Assembly: GCA_000737985.1 (NCBI GenBank)
Contig: JNVT01000067.1
Location: 58,878-122,877 of the forward strand
From: Gammaproteobacteria bacterium MFB021
Lineage (GTDB): Bacteria; Pseudomonadota; Gammaproteobacteria; Pseudomonadales; Halomonadaceae
Length of the DNA: 64,000 nucleotides
Reading direction: 5' to 3'
Position numbers and translations under genes: made by a program. Under the pieces are notes generated by a model. The model worked only from the letters and a program-made list of their open reading frames with translations, made no database searches and had not been told where the DNA came from. This document shows, one piece after another, positions 17,572-25,981 of this stretch. The stretch's first letter is position 1, and the number at the start of each line of letters is the position of its first letter.

Positions 17572-17979
17572 ATGGCCAACGACCGCAATACCACTTGCCG
17601 CGCGCTTTCCCGCCGGTTCGGGCGGCGTCTCACCGCCTTGACCCTGATGGCCAGCCTGGGGTTGAGTGGCGTCGCCCAGGCGCATTCAGGGGGTGGCCAC
17701 GGCCACGGCCCTGGCGGGCCCCCGGGCCACGCGCGCCAGCATGATTACCACCATCACGAACGCGGCCATGACCGCCACCACGAGCCATCACGGGCGTGGC
17801 ATCCCGGCGGCCGCATTGCCGATCGCTACTACCGTGATGACCGCTACTGGGTGCGCGACTGGCATGCACGGCATCTGCGGGAACCGCCGCGCGGGCACCG
17901 CTGGCTGAACATCGACGGCGATTACGTGCTCGCTGCGGTCGCCACCGGGGTGATCACGGCGATCATCCTGAACCATTGA
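17572..17979 (+). CDS. RcnB-like periplasmic protein, His-rich
   Basis: A 135-residue secreted protein. A signal peptide ends at VAQA (about residue 37). A His/Gly-rich segment follows (HSGGGHGHGPGGPPGHARQ and HHHERGHDRHHE). The C-terminal RcnB-type domain reads WHARHLREPPRGHRWLNIDG and DYVLAAVATGVI. RcnB modulates nickel/cobalt export in E. coli; the histidine-rich insert here would also bind divalent metal. GAGGAG lies just upstream of the ATG. It stands alone, with no RcnA or metal exporter next to it. Confidence 0.82.
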   Translation: MANDRNTTCRALSRRFGRRLTALTLMASLGLSGVAQAHSGGGHGHGPGGPPGHARQHDYHHHERGHDRHHEPSRAWHPGGRIADRYYRDDRYWVRDWHARHLREPPRGHRWLNIDGDYVLAAVATGVITAIILNH

Positions 17980-18103
17980 TCTCGTCGGCCGCCCCTTTCT
18001 GGCCGCCCGACGCGTCGTCACCGGCTTTGACCAAAGCGGCAGTGTCTCTGTCCGGGCTTCTGGTAGGCTCGTCGATCCGATGGCCTGGCAAAGTCGACTT
18101 CCC

Positions 18104-19051
18104 ATGAATCTCAAGGCGCTCCGACTGTTCCGATTGACCGTGCTGCACGGCTCGCTGTCGGCGGCGGCGCAGGCGGCCAACCTGAGCCAGCCCGCCGCCA
18201 GTCGGTTGATCGCCTCGCTGGAGGCGGAGCTCAAGCTGACGCTGTTCGAGCGTACCCACCAGAAGCTGCTGCTGACCCAGGAGGGGGAACGCTTCTACCG
18301 CGAGGCCGAGCATATCCTCAACGGGGTCGAGGAGATTCCCACCATCGCCGGCGAGATCCGCCAGCAGACGGTCGAGGCGTTGCGCATCATCACCTCCGCC
18401 CCCATCGGCGCCACGCTGCTGCCGGCGGCGATCGCCGACCTGCGCGAGCGTTGCCGTGAGCTCAACTGCAAGATCGATATCGGCAGCCGCTTCGATGTCG
18501 AGCGCCAGGTCGGATCGCGGCGCTACAACGTCGGCCTGCTGTCGCTGCCGGTGGAGAACACCATCGTCGAGCTGGCGGTGGAGCCTCTGCTGCAGGCGAC
18601 CACTCAGGTGCTGATGCCGGCCGACCATCCGCTGGCAACCCTCGAGGAGGTGCCGGTCGAGGCGCTGCTGGACTCACCCTTCGTCACCCTCAAGCCGCAG
18701 CAGATCTGGCGTCAGCGACTGGATCGGCTGTTCGATGGAGTCGGGCGCAAGCCCCGGATCGCGCTGGAAGTCGGTTCGACGCAGCTGGTGCCGCGCTTCG
18801 TCGAGGCTGGCTTCGGGCTGGGGCTGCTCGATCTGGCCTGTTGCGGTGCCGCCGTCGGATCGGGCGCAGGGACGGCCGGCACGGTGATGCGGCCGATCAC
18901 GCCTGCCACCGAGCTGACCTATGCCTGTATTCTGCCGCCGGCGGGGCAGCGCCCCATCGCACGGCGCTTCATCGAAACCTTGCGCGAGACGCTCGAGGTG
19001 CGCGGCCGGCAGGACCGCGCGTTCCATGACGGTGTCACCCTGCTCCCCTGA
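18104..19051 (+). CDS. LysR family transcriptional regulator
   Basis: A 315-residue regulator: winged helix NLKALRLFRLTVLHGSLSAA, continuing through ANLSQPAASRLIASLEAEL, then a periplasmic-binding-like effector domain. I prefer ATG 18104 over 18080 since family members begin right at the first helix; neither has a good ribosome site. It converges on the leftward block of porin, hydrolase, lyase and dicarboxylate carrier genes (19091-24643), which it may control. That link is inferred from proximity only. Confidence 0.88.
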   Translation: MNLKALRLFRLTVLHGSLSAAAQAANLSQPAASRLIASLEAELKLTLFERTHQKLLLTQEGERFYREAEHILNGVEEIPTIAGEIRQQTVEALRIITSAPIGATLLPAAIADLRERCRELNCKIDIGSRFDVERQVGSRRYNVGLLSLPVENTIVELAVEPLLQATTQVLMPADHPLATLEEVPVEALLDSPFVTLKPQQIWRQRLDRLFDGVGRKPRIALEVGSTQLVPRFVEAGFGLGLLDLACCGAAVGSGAGTAGTVMRPITPATELTYACILPPAGQRPIARRFIETLRETLEVRGRQDRAFHDGVTLLP

Positions 19052-19090
19052 ATCGTACTGGGCGGCTTGGCGGTGCCGGTGTTGGCCACG

Positions 19091-20452
19091 TTACAGTTTC
19101 AAGGTATAGCCGAGCAGGATGCGGTTCTCGTTGGCGTCGCGGGTGAAGTTGGCGCGGCGTGAGGCGTTGCGCCAGCGCAGCGACAGCCCCTCGAGCATGC
19201 CCTCCTGGACGATGTACTCGATGTCGACATCCCGCTCCCACTCCCGCGCCTCGCCGTCGAAGCCGCGGACGCTGGCCTGGTCTCCGGTCGCATATCGGAG
19301 CATGAAGGTCAGCCCGGGCAGGCCGAGATCGCTGAAGTCGTAGTCGTAGCGGGCGTGCCAGACCCGTTCGCCGGTCTCGGTGAAGTTGCTGATCTGGTAC
19401 TGGGAGAACAGGTAGACGTTGGTACCGCTCAGGTAGGTGAACGGGGTATCGCCGAACTGGGACTGGTAGCCGCCACTCAAGGTATGCGCGCCCAGCCGAT
19501 AGCGCAGCCGCGTGCTGACGGCGCGGTTGTCCACCTCGCCCGCCTCGGCGGCGCCCTGTTCGCTGGCGTCGAAATAGCGGATGTCGGCGCCCAGCCGCCC
19601 CGAGCCGAGATCGATGCCGTCGCTCAGCCCCACATAGTGCTGGCGGTAGATATCCTCCAACTGCGCATAGTGATAGCCGAGGCGGGCGCGCTTGCCGAGA
19701 TGGTACTCCCCGCCGATGAACTGGAAGCGGTTACTGGTGGCCCTGCCGTAGGCGCCGCTCTTGCGATTCAGCGCCATCGGCTCGTAATCGGTCTCGTCGC
19801 GCTGGCGGGTGCGGTCGAGCTGGCCCGCCGTCAGCTCCAGGCCCTCGATGTCGGTGGAGGTGATCTGGGTGCCGAGGAACGACTGCGTGAACAGCCGGCT
19901 GGCATTGGGCCGCAGCGACGGCAGGCTCGGCTCGAGATAGCCGTAGCGCAGTACGCTGTCACCAGCGCGGATCTTGGCGGTGGCGCCGAACTTGGTGTAG
20001 TCGTCCTCGGCGCGGCCGTCGTCGTCGATCTTCAGCAGACCGGTGCCGGCCCGGGACGGGCTCGAGTCGAGCTTCACGCCCAGCATGCTGATGGTGTCGA
20101 CGCCGAACCCGATCGGGCCCTCGGTGAAGCCGGAGTCGGCCCGGAACAGAAAGCCCTGAGCCCACTCATCGCGCTTGTTGTCGTCCCGGTTGCCCTCGAG
20201 GTAGTCGCGGGTGATGAAGTAGTTCTTGAGCTCCAGCGAGGCGGTGCTGTCCGCCAGGAAATCGGCCTGGGCCGGGGTGGCGAGGGCCAGGGTCAATGCC
20301 ACAGTGCAGGCGCCCGCGAAAGTCGCTATCGATAAAGGTGTCGTTATCGCTAAAGGCACCGTTATCGCTAAAGGCGCCGTTATCGACAGAGGCAAGCGTG
20401 CGCGTGCGAGTCGGGATCGCTGGGACCTGTGGCGGTGGCGGGGCGTGATCAT
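19091..20452 (-). CDS. OprD-family outer-membrane porin
   Basis: A 453-residue porin of the OprD/OpdK family, which admits amino acids or carboxylates through the outer membrane. After the signal peptide the mature protein begins DFLADSTASLELKNYFITRD, a family hallmark, and ends NRILLGYTLKL. The leader is odd: residues about 22-45 are four near-copies of a six-residue unit (PLSITA, PLAITV, PLAITT, PLSIAT) encoded by an 18-bp tandem repeat. GGAGT lies six bases upstream of the ATG. It follows the hydrolase gene with a dispersed repeat in between, and may belong to the same carboxylate-uptake block. Confidence 0.9.
   Translation of the reverse strand: MITPRHRHRSQRSRLARARLPLSITAPLAITVPLAITTPLSIATFAGACTVALTLALATPAQADFLADSTASLELKNYFITRDYLEGNRDDNKRDEWAQGFLFRADSGFTEGPIGFGVDTISMLGVKLDSSPSRAGTGLLKIDDDGRAEDDYTKFGATAKIRAGDSVLRYGYLEPSLPSLRPNASRLFTQSFLGTQITSTDIEGLELTAGQLDRTRQRDETDYEPMALNRKSGAYGRATSNRFQFIGGEYHLGKRARLGYHYAQLEDIYRQHYVGLSDGIDLGSGRLGADIRYFDASEQGAAEAGEVDNRAVSTRLRYRLGAHTLSGGYQSQFGDTPFTYLSGTNVYLFSQYQISNFTETGERVWHARYDYDFSDLGLPGLTFMLRYATGDQASVRGFDGEAREWERDVDIEYIVQEGMLEGLSLRWRNASRRANFTRDANENRILLGYTLKL
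20325..20396. repeat. 18-bp in-frame tandem repeat in the porin signal peptide
   Basis: Four units: 20325-20342, 20343-20360, 20361-20378 and 20379-20396, core GTTATCGCTAAAGGCACC. Because the period is a multiple of three, copy-number change would lengthen or shorten the hydrophobic leader without shifting the frame. Confidence 0.9.
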
Positions 20453-20615
20453 GCTGAACTCCTATCGTTTTTCATGTTGTAGGGGAGCTGCTGGCGCGTC
20501 CGCTCGAGGCTCGACGCTGGCCATCGAGCGGACGCAGGTTCCCTGCCTCGCCCGCTGAGCGGACGAGGGGCAGTGATCGAAAGGGCGAAAGGCGAGTATC
20601 GGAAGGCGGAAGCCT

Positions 20616-20775
20616 AGGTTCTGTACGAAAAGTCAGCGAGCGAAGGCAAGACAAGGCAAAAATCGGCGAAAACGCGGAGTTTACGGGGTGTAAATGAGCA
20701 TTTTTGACCGGGCTGGCGCTCCAGCCGATTTTTAACGCCGTATTGCCGAGCGCAGGTAGTTTTCGTACAAAGCCT
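20616..20775 (-). repeat. Dispersed structured repeat, copy B
   Basis: Ends AGGTTCTGTACGAAAA (20616-20631) and TTTTCGTACAAAGCCT (20760-20775) pair 14 of 16. The core is the reverse complement of copy A: CAAAAATCGGCGAAAACG, TTTACGGGGTGTAAA, then GCCGATTTTTAACGCC. It carries an extra GGGCTGGCGCTCCAGCC hairpin missing from copy A. CTAG lies at both outer edges. The right end overlaps the TAG stop of the hydrolase gene. This repeat fills half of the 321-bp gap between the porin and hydrolase genes; in the other half (20453-20615) I see no clear site. Confidence 0.85.
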
Positions 20776-21742
20776 AGTCAGGCGTGCTCTCCGGCGCGGT
20801 CTCCGGGGTCACGACATCGAAGGCGCCATGGCGCTCGAAGGCGGCGAACTGCTTGGCGGCGAAGGGCGCGATGCCGGCGTTGTCGTGGCCGACACCGGGC
20901 ACGGTCTGGAACGCCCAGTGGAAGTCGAAGCCGTAGCGGTTGGCCTTCTGCTCGGCGGTCTTGTAGTAGACCCAGGCGCGCTCGACCCGGTTGTTGCCCT
21001 GGGCCATCGCCTGATAGCTGCGGCGCAGATACTTGTGCCAGGGATCGGTGTCCTCGGCGCCGACCGTCACCAGCAGGTCGAGGCCGGCAAGCTGGCGCTG
21101 GGCATCACGATCGACCGCGACCGGCGCATCCTTGAGTCCGTAGGGCCATTCGTTGTCGGTATCGGGCAGCGTCCACCAGCCCGCCGCCGAGCAAATCGCC
21201 GCCTGGATTCGCGACTGTGGCACGAAGGTCAGCATGCGGTGGACGAACTGGCAGCCGGCACTGTGGCCGAACAGGTAGTAGCGCTGGCGCTCGGTCTGGC
21301 CGGACTGTTCGAGATCGCTGAAGAGATCGTCGATGACGGTGTAGGACCACGCCTCGGGCGGGTTGGGCTGGCCATCTTTCGCGACCAGATTGCCCAGGTT
21401 GTAGCCGGCGACGCCGGGATAGTCCTGCTTGGAGAAACGTGGCACCACGATGGTGAAGCCGTATTCGTCGGCGGCCTTGATCCAGGCGTCGCGATAATCC
21501 TCGGCGTTGCGCTTGAGGCCGGTCAGCACGAACACGATCGGTGTCTTGGCATCGGCCCCCTTGGGCACGTAGCTGGCCACCTCGATCTGGCGCTGGCTCT
21601 GCGGCAGGGTGAAGGTCGATTCATGGCTGCCCGTGGCCAGGGGTGGGGCGGTCTGGGGCGTCTGTGACTGTGCCAGCGGCGACAGGGCGAGGCCGCCCAG
21701 CGCGAGCAGGAGGCCGAGATAGCGTCTTGGTGTTGTTGGCAT
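20774..21742 (-). CDS. Secreted alpha/beta hydrolase (depolymerase/feruloyl-esterase-like)
   Basis: A 322-residue protein with a signal peptide (hydrophobic core about residues 9-24, cleavage near LAQSQ). It has an alpha/beta-hydrolase fold. The nucleophile is S161 in LFGHSAGCQF; the acid is probably in TVGAEDTDPWH and the histidine in VPGVGHDNAG. The nearest recognisable group is the polyhydroxybutyrate-depolymerase-like esterases. It should cleave an ester outside the cytoplasm. It lies between a lyase gene and a porin gene in a leftward block, so its product may be the substrate that the porin admits. Confidence 0.75.
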   Translation of the reverse strand: MPTTPRRYLGLLLALGGLALSPLAQSQTPQTAPPLATGSHESTFTLPQSQRQIEVASYVPKGADAKTPIVFVLTGLKRNAEDYRDAWIKAADEYGFTIVVPRFSKQDYPGVAGYNLGNLVAKDGQPNPPEAWSYTVIDDLFSDLEQSGQTERQRYYLFGHSAGCQFVHRMLTFVPQSRIQAAICSAAGWWTLPDTDNEWPYGLKDAPVAVDRDAQRQLAGLDLLVTVGAEDTDPWHKYLRRSYQAMAQGNNRVERAWVYYKTAEQKANRYGFDFHWAFQTVPGVGHDNAGIAPFAAKQFAAFERHGAFDVVTPETAPESTPD

Positions 21743-21840
21743 GATCCTTCCTCTTTTTCTTGTCGATGCGTTCTTGTCGATGCAGCGTTGTGCCGCCGAT
21801 GCGCTTGGCGCATCAGTGGGGTGGTTCTCTTTCCGGGCTG

Positions 21841-23214
21841 TCAGCGCGCCGACGCGGGTGTTTCCGTGAGTTCCCGAGCCAGGCGTGCGGCGAGGTCGCG
21901 GGCGGAGGCGGCCATCGCCAGCGCGATCTGGCGGCTCTGGCCGGTGTAGTGCTCGGGGCTGAGCGCACGTTCGAGCGCGTCCCGGTCGCCATAGTGGCGG
22001 CGCACGGTGTCGTCCTCGAACAGCGCCTCGGCAAAGGTGCGCGCTCCGTCGCGACTGGCGACGATGGCGTCATGGACCAGATCGTGGGCGTGCTGGCGGC
22101 CGATCTCGTCGCTCAGTTCGAGCATGATGTGTTCGGACATCAGCGGTGCGGCGTTCGCCATCAGGATCTCGCGCATCCGCTCGGGGTGGGGGACCAGTCG
22201 GGTCAGCAGCGTGCGCTGGGTGGCGGCAACGCGATAGGCGAGCGCCCCGGCTTGGTCGAGCAGTTTGTAGAGGCGGAAGTTGCACGCCGCATCGCCCTCG
22301 TGGGAGGGGCGCGCGGTCTCCAGCGCCGGTGCCACCAGGCTGCGCAGCTCGCCGGCCTCGGCCAGCAGGTTGACGGCATACTTGGGGTTGAACTTGTGCG
22401 GCATGGTGCTGCTGCCGACCACCTCCTCGCCCTGGTTCTCGCTGACCTCCTCGAACTCGTTGGCCATCAGCGTGTAGAGCTCCTGGCCCAGGCGCTCGCA
22501 GCCGGCGGCGTAGAGCCCCAGCGTGGTGATGTACTCGACCAGACCGTCGACGGCGGCGCGGGAATGAACCCGTGACACGCCGAGGCCGAGCCGGGCGGCC
22601 AGCGCCTGGGCCAGTGCCTGCCCCTCGTCGCCGTAGCTGTGCAGGGCGCCGCTGGCGCCGCCGAAGGTGAGCACGAAGGCGCGGGACTCGACCGCCTCCA
22701 GCCGCTCGACGTTGCGCTCCAGCTCCTCGATCCAGCCGGCGACCTTGTAGCCGAAGGTGATCGGCAGGGCGTGGCGGCGGTTGGTGCGCGAGACGCACGG
22801 CCACTCGGCGCTGCGCTCGGCGAGATTCGCCAGACACTCGAGCTGGGCGGCGAGCTGTGCCTTGAGCCAGCGGTGCGAGCGTGCGAGCTGCAGCATCTTG
22901 CCGGTGAGGATGATGTTCTGGGTGGTGGCACCGAGGTGGACATAGCCGCCGGCGTCGCCGTCGCAGCGCGCGGCCAGCGCCCGCACCAGCGACATCACCG
23001 GCGACAGGGTGCGCTCGATATCGGCGGCCAGCGCCTCGCGGTCGAGCTGGTCGAGGGTCGCGCAGCGTGCGATCTCGGTGGCGGCGGCGACAGGGATCAT
23101 GCCCCGCTCGGACTGGGTCAGGGCCAGCGCGCTCTCGACCTCCAGCCATGCCTGCCAGGTGGCGTCGCGGGAAAAGAGGTGGTCGGTCGACTCGGGAAGC
23201 GGGTCGGTCTTCAT
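21841..23214 (-). CDS. Fumarase/aspartase-superfamily lyase (adenylosuccinate lyase or carboxymuconate cycloisomerase-like)
   Basis: A 457-residue member of the fumarase/argininosuccinate lyase superfamily. The signature GSSTMPHKFNP is at residues 267-277, the substrate-binding GATTQN at 95-100, and a TNRRHALP stretch with the second conserved region near 144-151. The best resemblance is to the adenylosuccinate lyase/3-carboxy-cis,cis-muconate cycloisomerase branch, but no purine or protocatechuate genes are nearby. A superfamily lyase releasing fumarate would fit the DcuC-like carrier gene 37 bp upstream. The true substrate is unknown. Confidence 0.75.
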   Translation of the reverse strand: MKTDPLPESTDHLFSRDATWQAWLEVESALALTQSERGMIPVAAATEIARCATLDQLDREALAADIERTLSPVMSLVRALAARCDGDAGGYVHLGATTQNIILTGKMLQLARSHRWLKAQLAAQLECLANLAERSAEWPCVSRTNRRHALPITFGYKVAGWIEELERNVERLEAVESRAFVLTFGGASGALHSYGDEGQALAQALAARLGLGVSRVHSRAAVDGLVEYITTLGLYAAGCERLGQELYTLMANEFEEVSENQGEEVVGSSTMPHKFNPKYAVNLLAEAGELRSLVAPALETARPSHEGDAACNFRLYKLLDQAGALAYRVAATQRTLLTRLVPHPERMREILMANAAPLMSEHIMLELSDEIGRQHAHDLVHDAIVASRDGARTFAEALFEDDTVRRHYGDRDALERALSPEHYTGQSRQIALAMAASARDLAARLARELTETPASAR

Positions 23215-23251
23215 GTAGGGTTCCTTGGTCCGGTTCCTGGGCGATCGGAGA

Positions 23252-24643
23252 TCAATTGACGCCGACGAACAGCGCGGTATAGACGAACAGCACCACCAGG
23301 CCGCCGATCAGCGGAATCGCGGTGCGCTTGACGATATCGATGGGCGAGCAGCCGGCGGCCTCGCTGACCGCGATGATCACCCCCGAGACCGGCGACAACG
23401 AGCGCGCGATCCCGGCGGTGAACTGCAGCGGCAGCAGCAGGGCCACCGGGCCGGCGGCCGTGGCGGCAGCGACGCTGGGGGCCAGGCCGGCGAAGGAGAA
23501 GAACGCCGCGTTGCCGGAGCCGGTGAGAATCGCGGTCACCGCGACCAGCAGACAGGTGACCAGGGTCATCCCGAACAGGCCGAAGCCCGCACCCTGGGCG
23601 GCGCCGATCATGAAGTCGATGGCGCCGATGGCGGTGAGCCCGGCGGCGAAGAACTCGGCACAGACGATCAGCGAGATGATCGAGGAGAACATCTGGCCCA
23701 TGCCCTGGAAGAAGGTCATGAAGCCCTTGAACACCGCCTGCAGCTCGCGACGCTTGCGCACCATCTCACAGAACAGGCCCAGCACCGCACCGATGATCAT
23801 CGCCGTCACCACGCCGATCTCGATCTGATGGATCAGCAGCTTGCTGAAGACCAGGATCAGCGTCAGCGGCAGGATCGGCAGCAGTGCATAGAAGCCGGGC
23901 ACGCGCTGGGCCTCCGACTCGCCATCGGTCACTGCATGGGCGGTGGGGTCGGGGTCGACCACGTGGCCGCTGCGGCGATCGAAATACTTGGCGCTGAAAT
24001 AGGTCAGCACGCAGATCACCGGCACAATGAACAGCGACGCCGGAATCTGGTACTGGGCGAAGTAGATCGCCACATCCATATTGGCGGTATGCGCCGCCAG
24101 GTTGGCGGTGCCGGAGGCCGGCCCCAGGTCGAGCACCGAGGTCATGCCGATCATCGCGGCGGCGGAGGCCTTGCTGACGCCGAGGCGCACCAGGGTGGGA
24201 TAGAGCGTGACCAGCAGCAGCATGGCCAGCCCCGCCGCGCTGGGGATGAAGATATTGAGCACCTGGCCCACCGCATAGCCGAGCGCCAGCACCAGGTAGG
24301 GCGCACGCATCCGGGCCAGCGGCCGGGTGCCGATATTGACCATCGCCTGGGTGGCGCCGATATGGTCCATGTACTTGGCGAAGCCGCCGGCGGCCATGAT
24401 GATCAGCCCCAGCCCGGCCAGGCGGTAGGACATGATCTGGTGGATGAACTCGAAGATATCGAAGCCGGCCCAGCCGCTGGTCTGGGTGTCCTTGAACAGG
24501 ATCGACTGCGCGGGGAAGAACAGCGCCGTGATGATGAACAGCGCCAGGCCGGCCAGCAGCAGCACGGTCTGCGGTTGGTATTTCTTGATGACCAGCGTGC
24601 CGGCAAACGCCGTCACCGCCATGGCAATGAGAAACGCGACCAT
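23252..24643 (-). CDS. DcuC-family C4-dicarboxylate carrier
   Basis: A 463-residue membrane protein with about 12 hydrophobic segments, matching the DcuC family (fumarate/succinate/malate exchange or uptake). Family-like stretches are IIMAAGGFAKYMDHIGATQA, IFIPSAAGLAMLLLVTLYP and SVLDLGPASGTANLAAHTA, and near the end LSPVSGVIIAVSEAAG. It is the first gene of the block dcuC-lyase-hydrolase-porin. The 257 bp upstream of it (24644-24900) are relatively AT-rich around 24735-24770 and probably hold the promoter, but I cannot fix a -35/-10 pair. Confidence 0.82.
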   Translation of the reverse strand: MVAFLIAMAVTAFAGTLVIKKYQPQTVLLLAGLALFIITALFFPAQSILFKDTQTSGWAGFDIFEFIHQIMSYRLAGLGLIIMAAGGFAKYMDHIGATQAMVNIGTRPLARMRAPYLVLALGYAVGQVLNIFIPSAAGLAMLLLVTLYPTLVRLGVSKASAAAMIGMTSVLDLGPASGTANLAAHTANMDVAIYFAQYQIPASLFIVPVICVLTYFSAKYFDRRSGHVVDPDPTAHAVTDGESEAQRVPGFYALLPILPLTLILVFSKLLIHQIEIGVVTAMIIGAVLGLFCEMVRKRRELQAVFKGFMTFFQGMGQMFSSIISLIVCAEFFAAGLTAIGAIDFMIGAAQGAGFGLFGMTLVTCLLVAVTAILTGSGNAAFFSFAGLAPSVAAATAAGPVALLLPLQFTAGIARSLSPVSGVIIAVSEAAGCSPIDIVKRTAIPLIGGLVVLFVYTALFVGVN

Positions 24644-24900
24644 GATCGAACCCCTTGATTGTTGGAGTCGACACGGTAGTCAGCGCTGGCGGCGCGAGAC
24701 TATTGCGTTGTTGCTATGCTCGCATCGCGTTTTTGCATGTCTCTATAAGAATTTGATTTTAATTGCTTTTCAGGATGGCCTTGGCGCCTCGGCGATGGCA
24801 GTTACGACCAAAGCACGACGCCCCGCGCCCATTATCAAGGGAGCGGGGCACCGGTACCGGGCCGCAGGGCCCGGTGGGGCCTTAGGCGGCGAGCGCCGGC

Positions 24901-25329
24901 TCAGACCTCGACGTTGAGGGTGACGTCGATATTGCCGCGGGTGGCGTTGGAGTAGGGGCAGACCTGATGCGCTTTCTCGACCAGCGCTTCGGCCTGCTCA
25001 CGATCCATGCCCGGCAGCTTCACCGTCAGGCTGGCTTCGATGCTGAAACCATTACCCTTGGGGCCGATGCCGACTTCACCCTGGATCTGGGTGTCGTTGG
25101 GCAGTTTGGCTTTCTCTTGCGAGGCCACCAACTTGAGCGCGCCGATGAAGCAGGCGGAGTAGCCAGCCGCGAACAGCTGCTCGGGGTTGGTACCGTCGCC
25201 GCCGGCGCCGCCCAGCTCCTTGGGAGTCGACAGTTTGAGGTCGATGACACCGTCGGCGGAGGTGGCACGACCGTCACGACCGCCGATGGCGGTGGCTTCG
25301 GCACGGTAGACGACTTTATCGAGTGACAT
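24901..25329 (-). CDS. ohr: Organic hydroperoxide resistance protein (Ohr)
   Basis: A 142-residue OsmC/Ohr thiol peroxidase. The two catalytic cysteines are C60 ([13 protein letters not shown]) and C124 ([13 protein letters not shown]). [14 protein letters not shown] is the family signature. It reduces organic and fatty-acid hydroperoxides with lipoylated proteins as reductant. AGGAG lies upstream of the ATG. A copy of the OhrR operator core lies at 25363-25382, and the ohrR gene follows at 25496, so peroxide-sensitive repression is expected. Confidence 0.96.
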   Translation of the reverse strand: MSLDKVVYRAEATAIGGRDGRATSADGVIDLKLSTPKELGGAGGDGTNPEQLFAAGYSACFIGALKLVASQEKAKLPNDTQIQGEVGIGPKGNGFSIEASLTVKLPGMDREQAEALVEKAHQVCPYSNATRGNIDVTLNVEV

Positions 25330-25362
25330 GAAGCTTCTCCTTCGGGTTCAAGATCGCGATCT

Positions 25363-25382
25363 ATTGAATCGTGCGCGATCTA
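25363..25382. promoter_or_regulatory. Probable OhrR operator upstream of ohr
   Basis: ATTGAATCGTGCGCGATCTA. The 12-bp core ATCGTGCGCGAT is identical to the core upstream of ohrR (25956-25975), where the flanks are exchanged in orientation. A further GATCGCGATC palindrome lies 7 bp away, at 25352-25361. Confidence 0.7.
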
Positions 25383-25431
25383 GTTGAGTGAAAACAATCT
25401 GCTATACACCACATTGCACTGCTATCTATTT

Positions 25432-25495
25432 CGCCAGTACGCCCTATCTCGCCAGTACGTCCTATCTCGCCAGTACGTCCTATCTCGCCAATGTG
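25432..25495. repeat. 18-bp tandem repeat between ohr and ohrR
   Basis: Unit CGCCAGTACGTCCTATCT in three copies (25432-25449, 25450-25467, 25468-25485), with a truncated fourth ending at 25495, directly against the ohrR stop codon. No start or hairpin of note. Confidence 0.9.
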
Positions 25496-25945
25496 TCACT
25501 GGCCGTCGAGTCGCTGACGCAGCCCATGCAGGGCGTCGCGCAGTTCGGCGGCCTCTGCCGGGGTGCACTGGCCCGCACAGCCGGCAGCATGGGGAACCGC
25601 CTTGGCGCGTTCACGCAGCGCGCGGCCCTTGGCGGTCAAGGCGATCTCCACCTGGCGTTCATCCTGGCGCGAGCGCTGGCGTGTGACCAGGCCGGCTGCT
25701 GCCAGGCGCTTCAGCAGGGGCGTCAGCGTCGCCGAATCCAGGTACAAGTGCTCGCCGATCTCCGACACCGTCTGACGATCCCGCTGCCATAGCACCAGCA
25801 GGGTCAGATACTGGGGATAGGTCAGGTCGAGCTCGCGCAGCAAGCCGCGGTAGAGCTTGTTCATCGCCAGCTGGGTCGAATAGAGCGCGAAGCAAAGCTG
25901 CGATTCGAGCGCCAGGGCGTTGTCGGTGTCATCCGGTGTCGTCAT
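25496..25945 (-). CDS. ohrR: MarR-family organic peroxide sensor (OhrR)
   Basis: A 149-residue MarR regulator. The peroxide-sensing cysteine is C18 ([16 protein letters not shown]), the position used by OhrR proteins. The winged helix covers [20 protein letters not shown] and [20 protein letters not shown]. Two more cysteines near residues 125-130 (AAGCAGQC) may form the disulfide of two-Cys OhrR members. It represses ohr until oxidised. Its own upstream region carries the same operator core, so it is probably autoregulated. Confidence 0.94.
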   Translation of the reverse strand: MTTPDDTDNALALESQLCFALYSTQLAMNKLYRGLLRELDLTYPQYLTLLVLWQRDRQTVSEIGEHLYLDSATLTPLLKRLAAAGLVTRQRSRQDERQVEIALTAKGRALRERAKAVPHAAGCAGQCTPAEAAELRDALHGLRQRLDGQ

Positions 25946-25955
25946 GCGGTCAAGA

Positions 25956-25975
25956 TAGATCGTGCGCGATTCAAT
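25956..25975. promoter_or_regulatory. Probable OhrR operator upstream of ohrR
   Basis: TAGATCGTGCGCGATTCAAT, 11 bp before the ohrR start. It shares the 12-bp core ATCGTGCGCGAT with the site upstream of ohr. It is squeezed between ohrR and the end of the preceding LysR gene, at 25982. Confidence 0.7.
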
Positions 25976-25981
25976 CGCTAA

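Noticed and set aside
22070..23149. 359-codon antisense frame over the lyase gene
   Set aside because: Arg/Pro/Ala-rich GC shadow; the lyase strand carries clear superfamily motifs.
23225..24658. 477-codon plus-strand frame opposite dcuC
   Set aside because: Low-complexity His/Gln/Gly/Arg shadow of a membrane protein gene, with no ribosome site and no recognisable domain.
24820..24900. GC-rich hairpin CCGGGCC-GCA-GGGCCCGG downstream of ohr
   Set aside because: The stem is plausible but no T-run follows on either strand, so I did not call a terminator.
25432..25495. CRISPR-like look of the short tandem repeats
   Set aside because: Units are head-to-tail without spacers, too short and too few; no cas genes are present.
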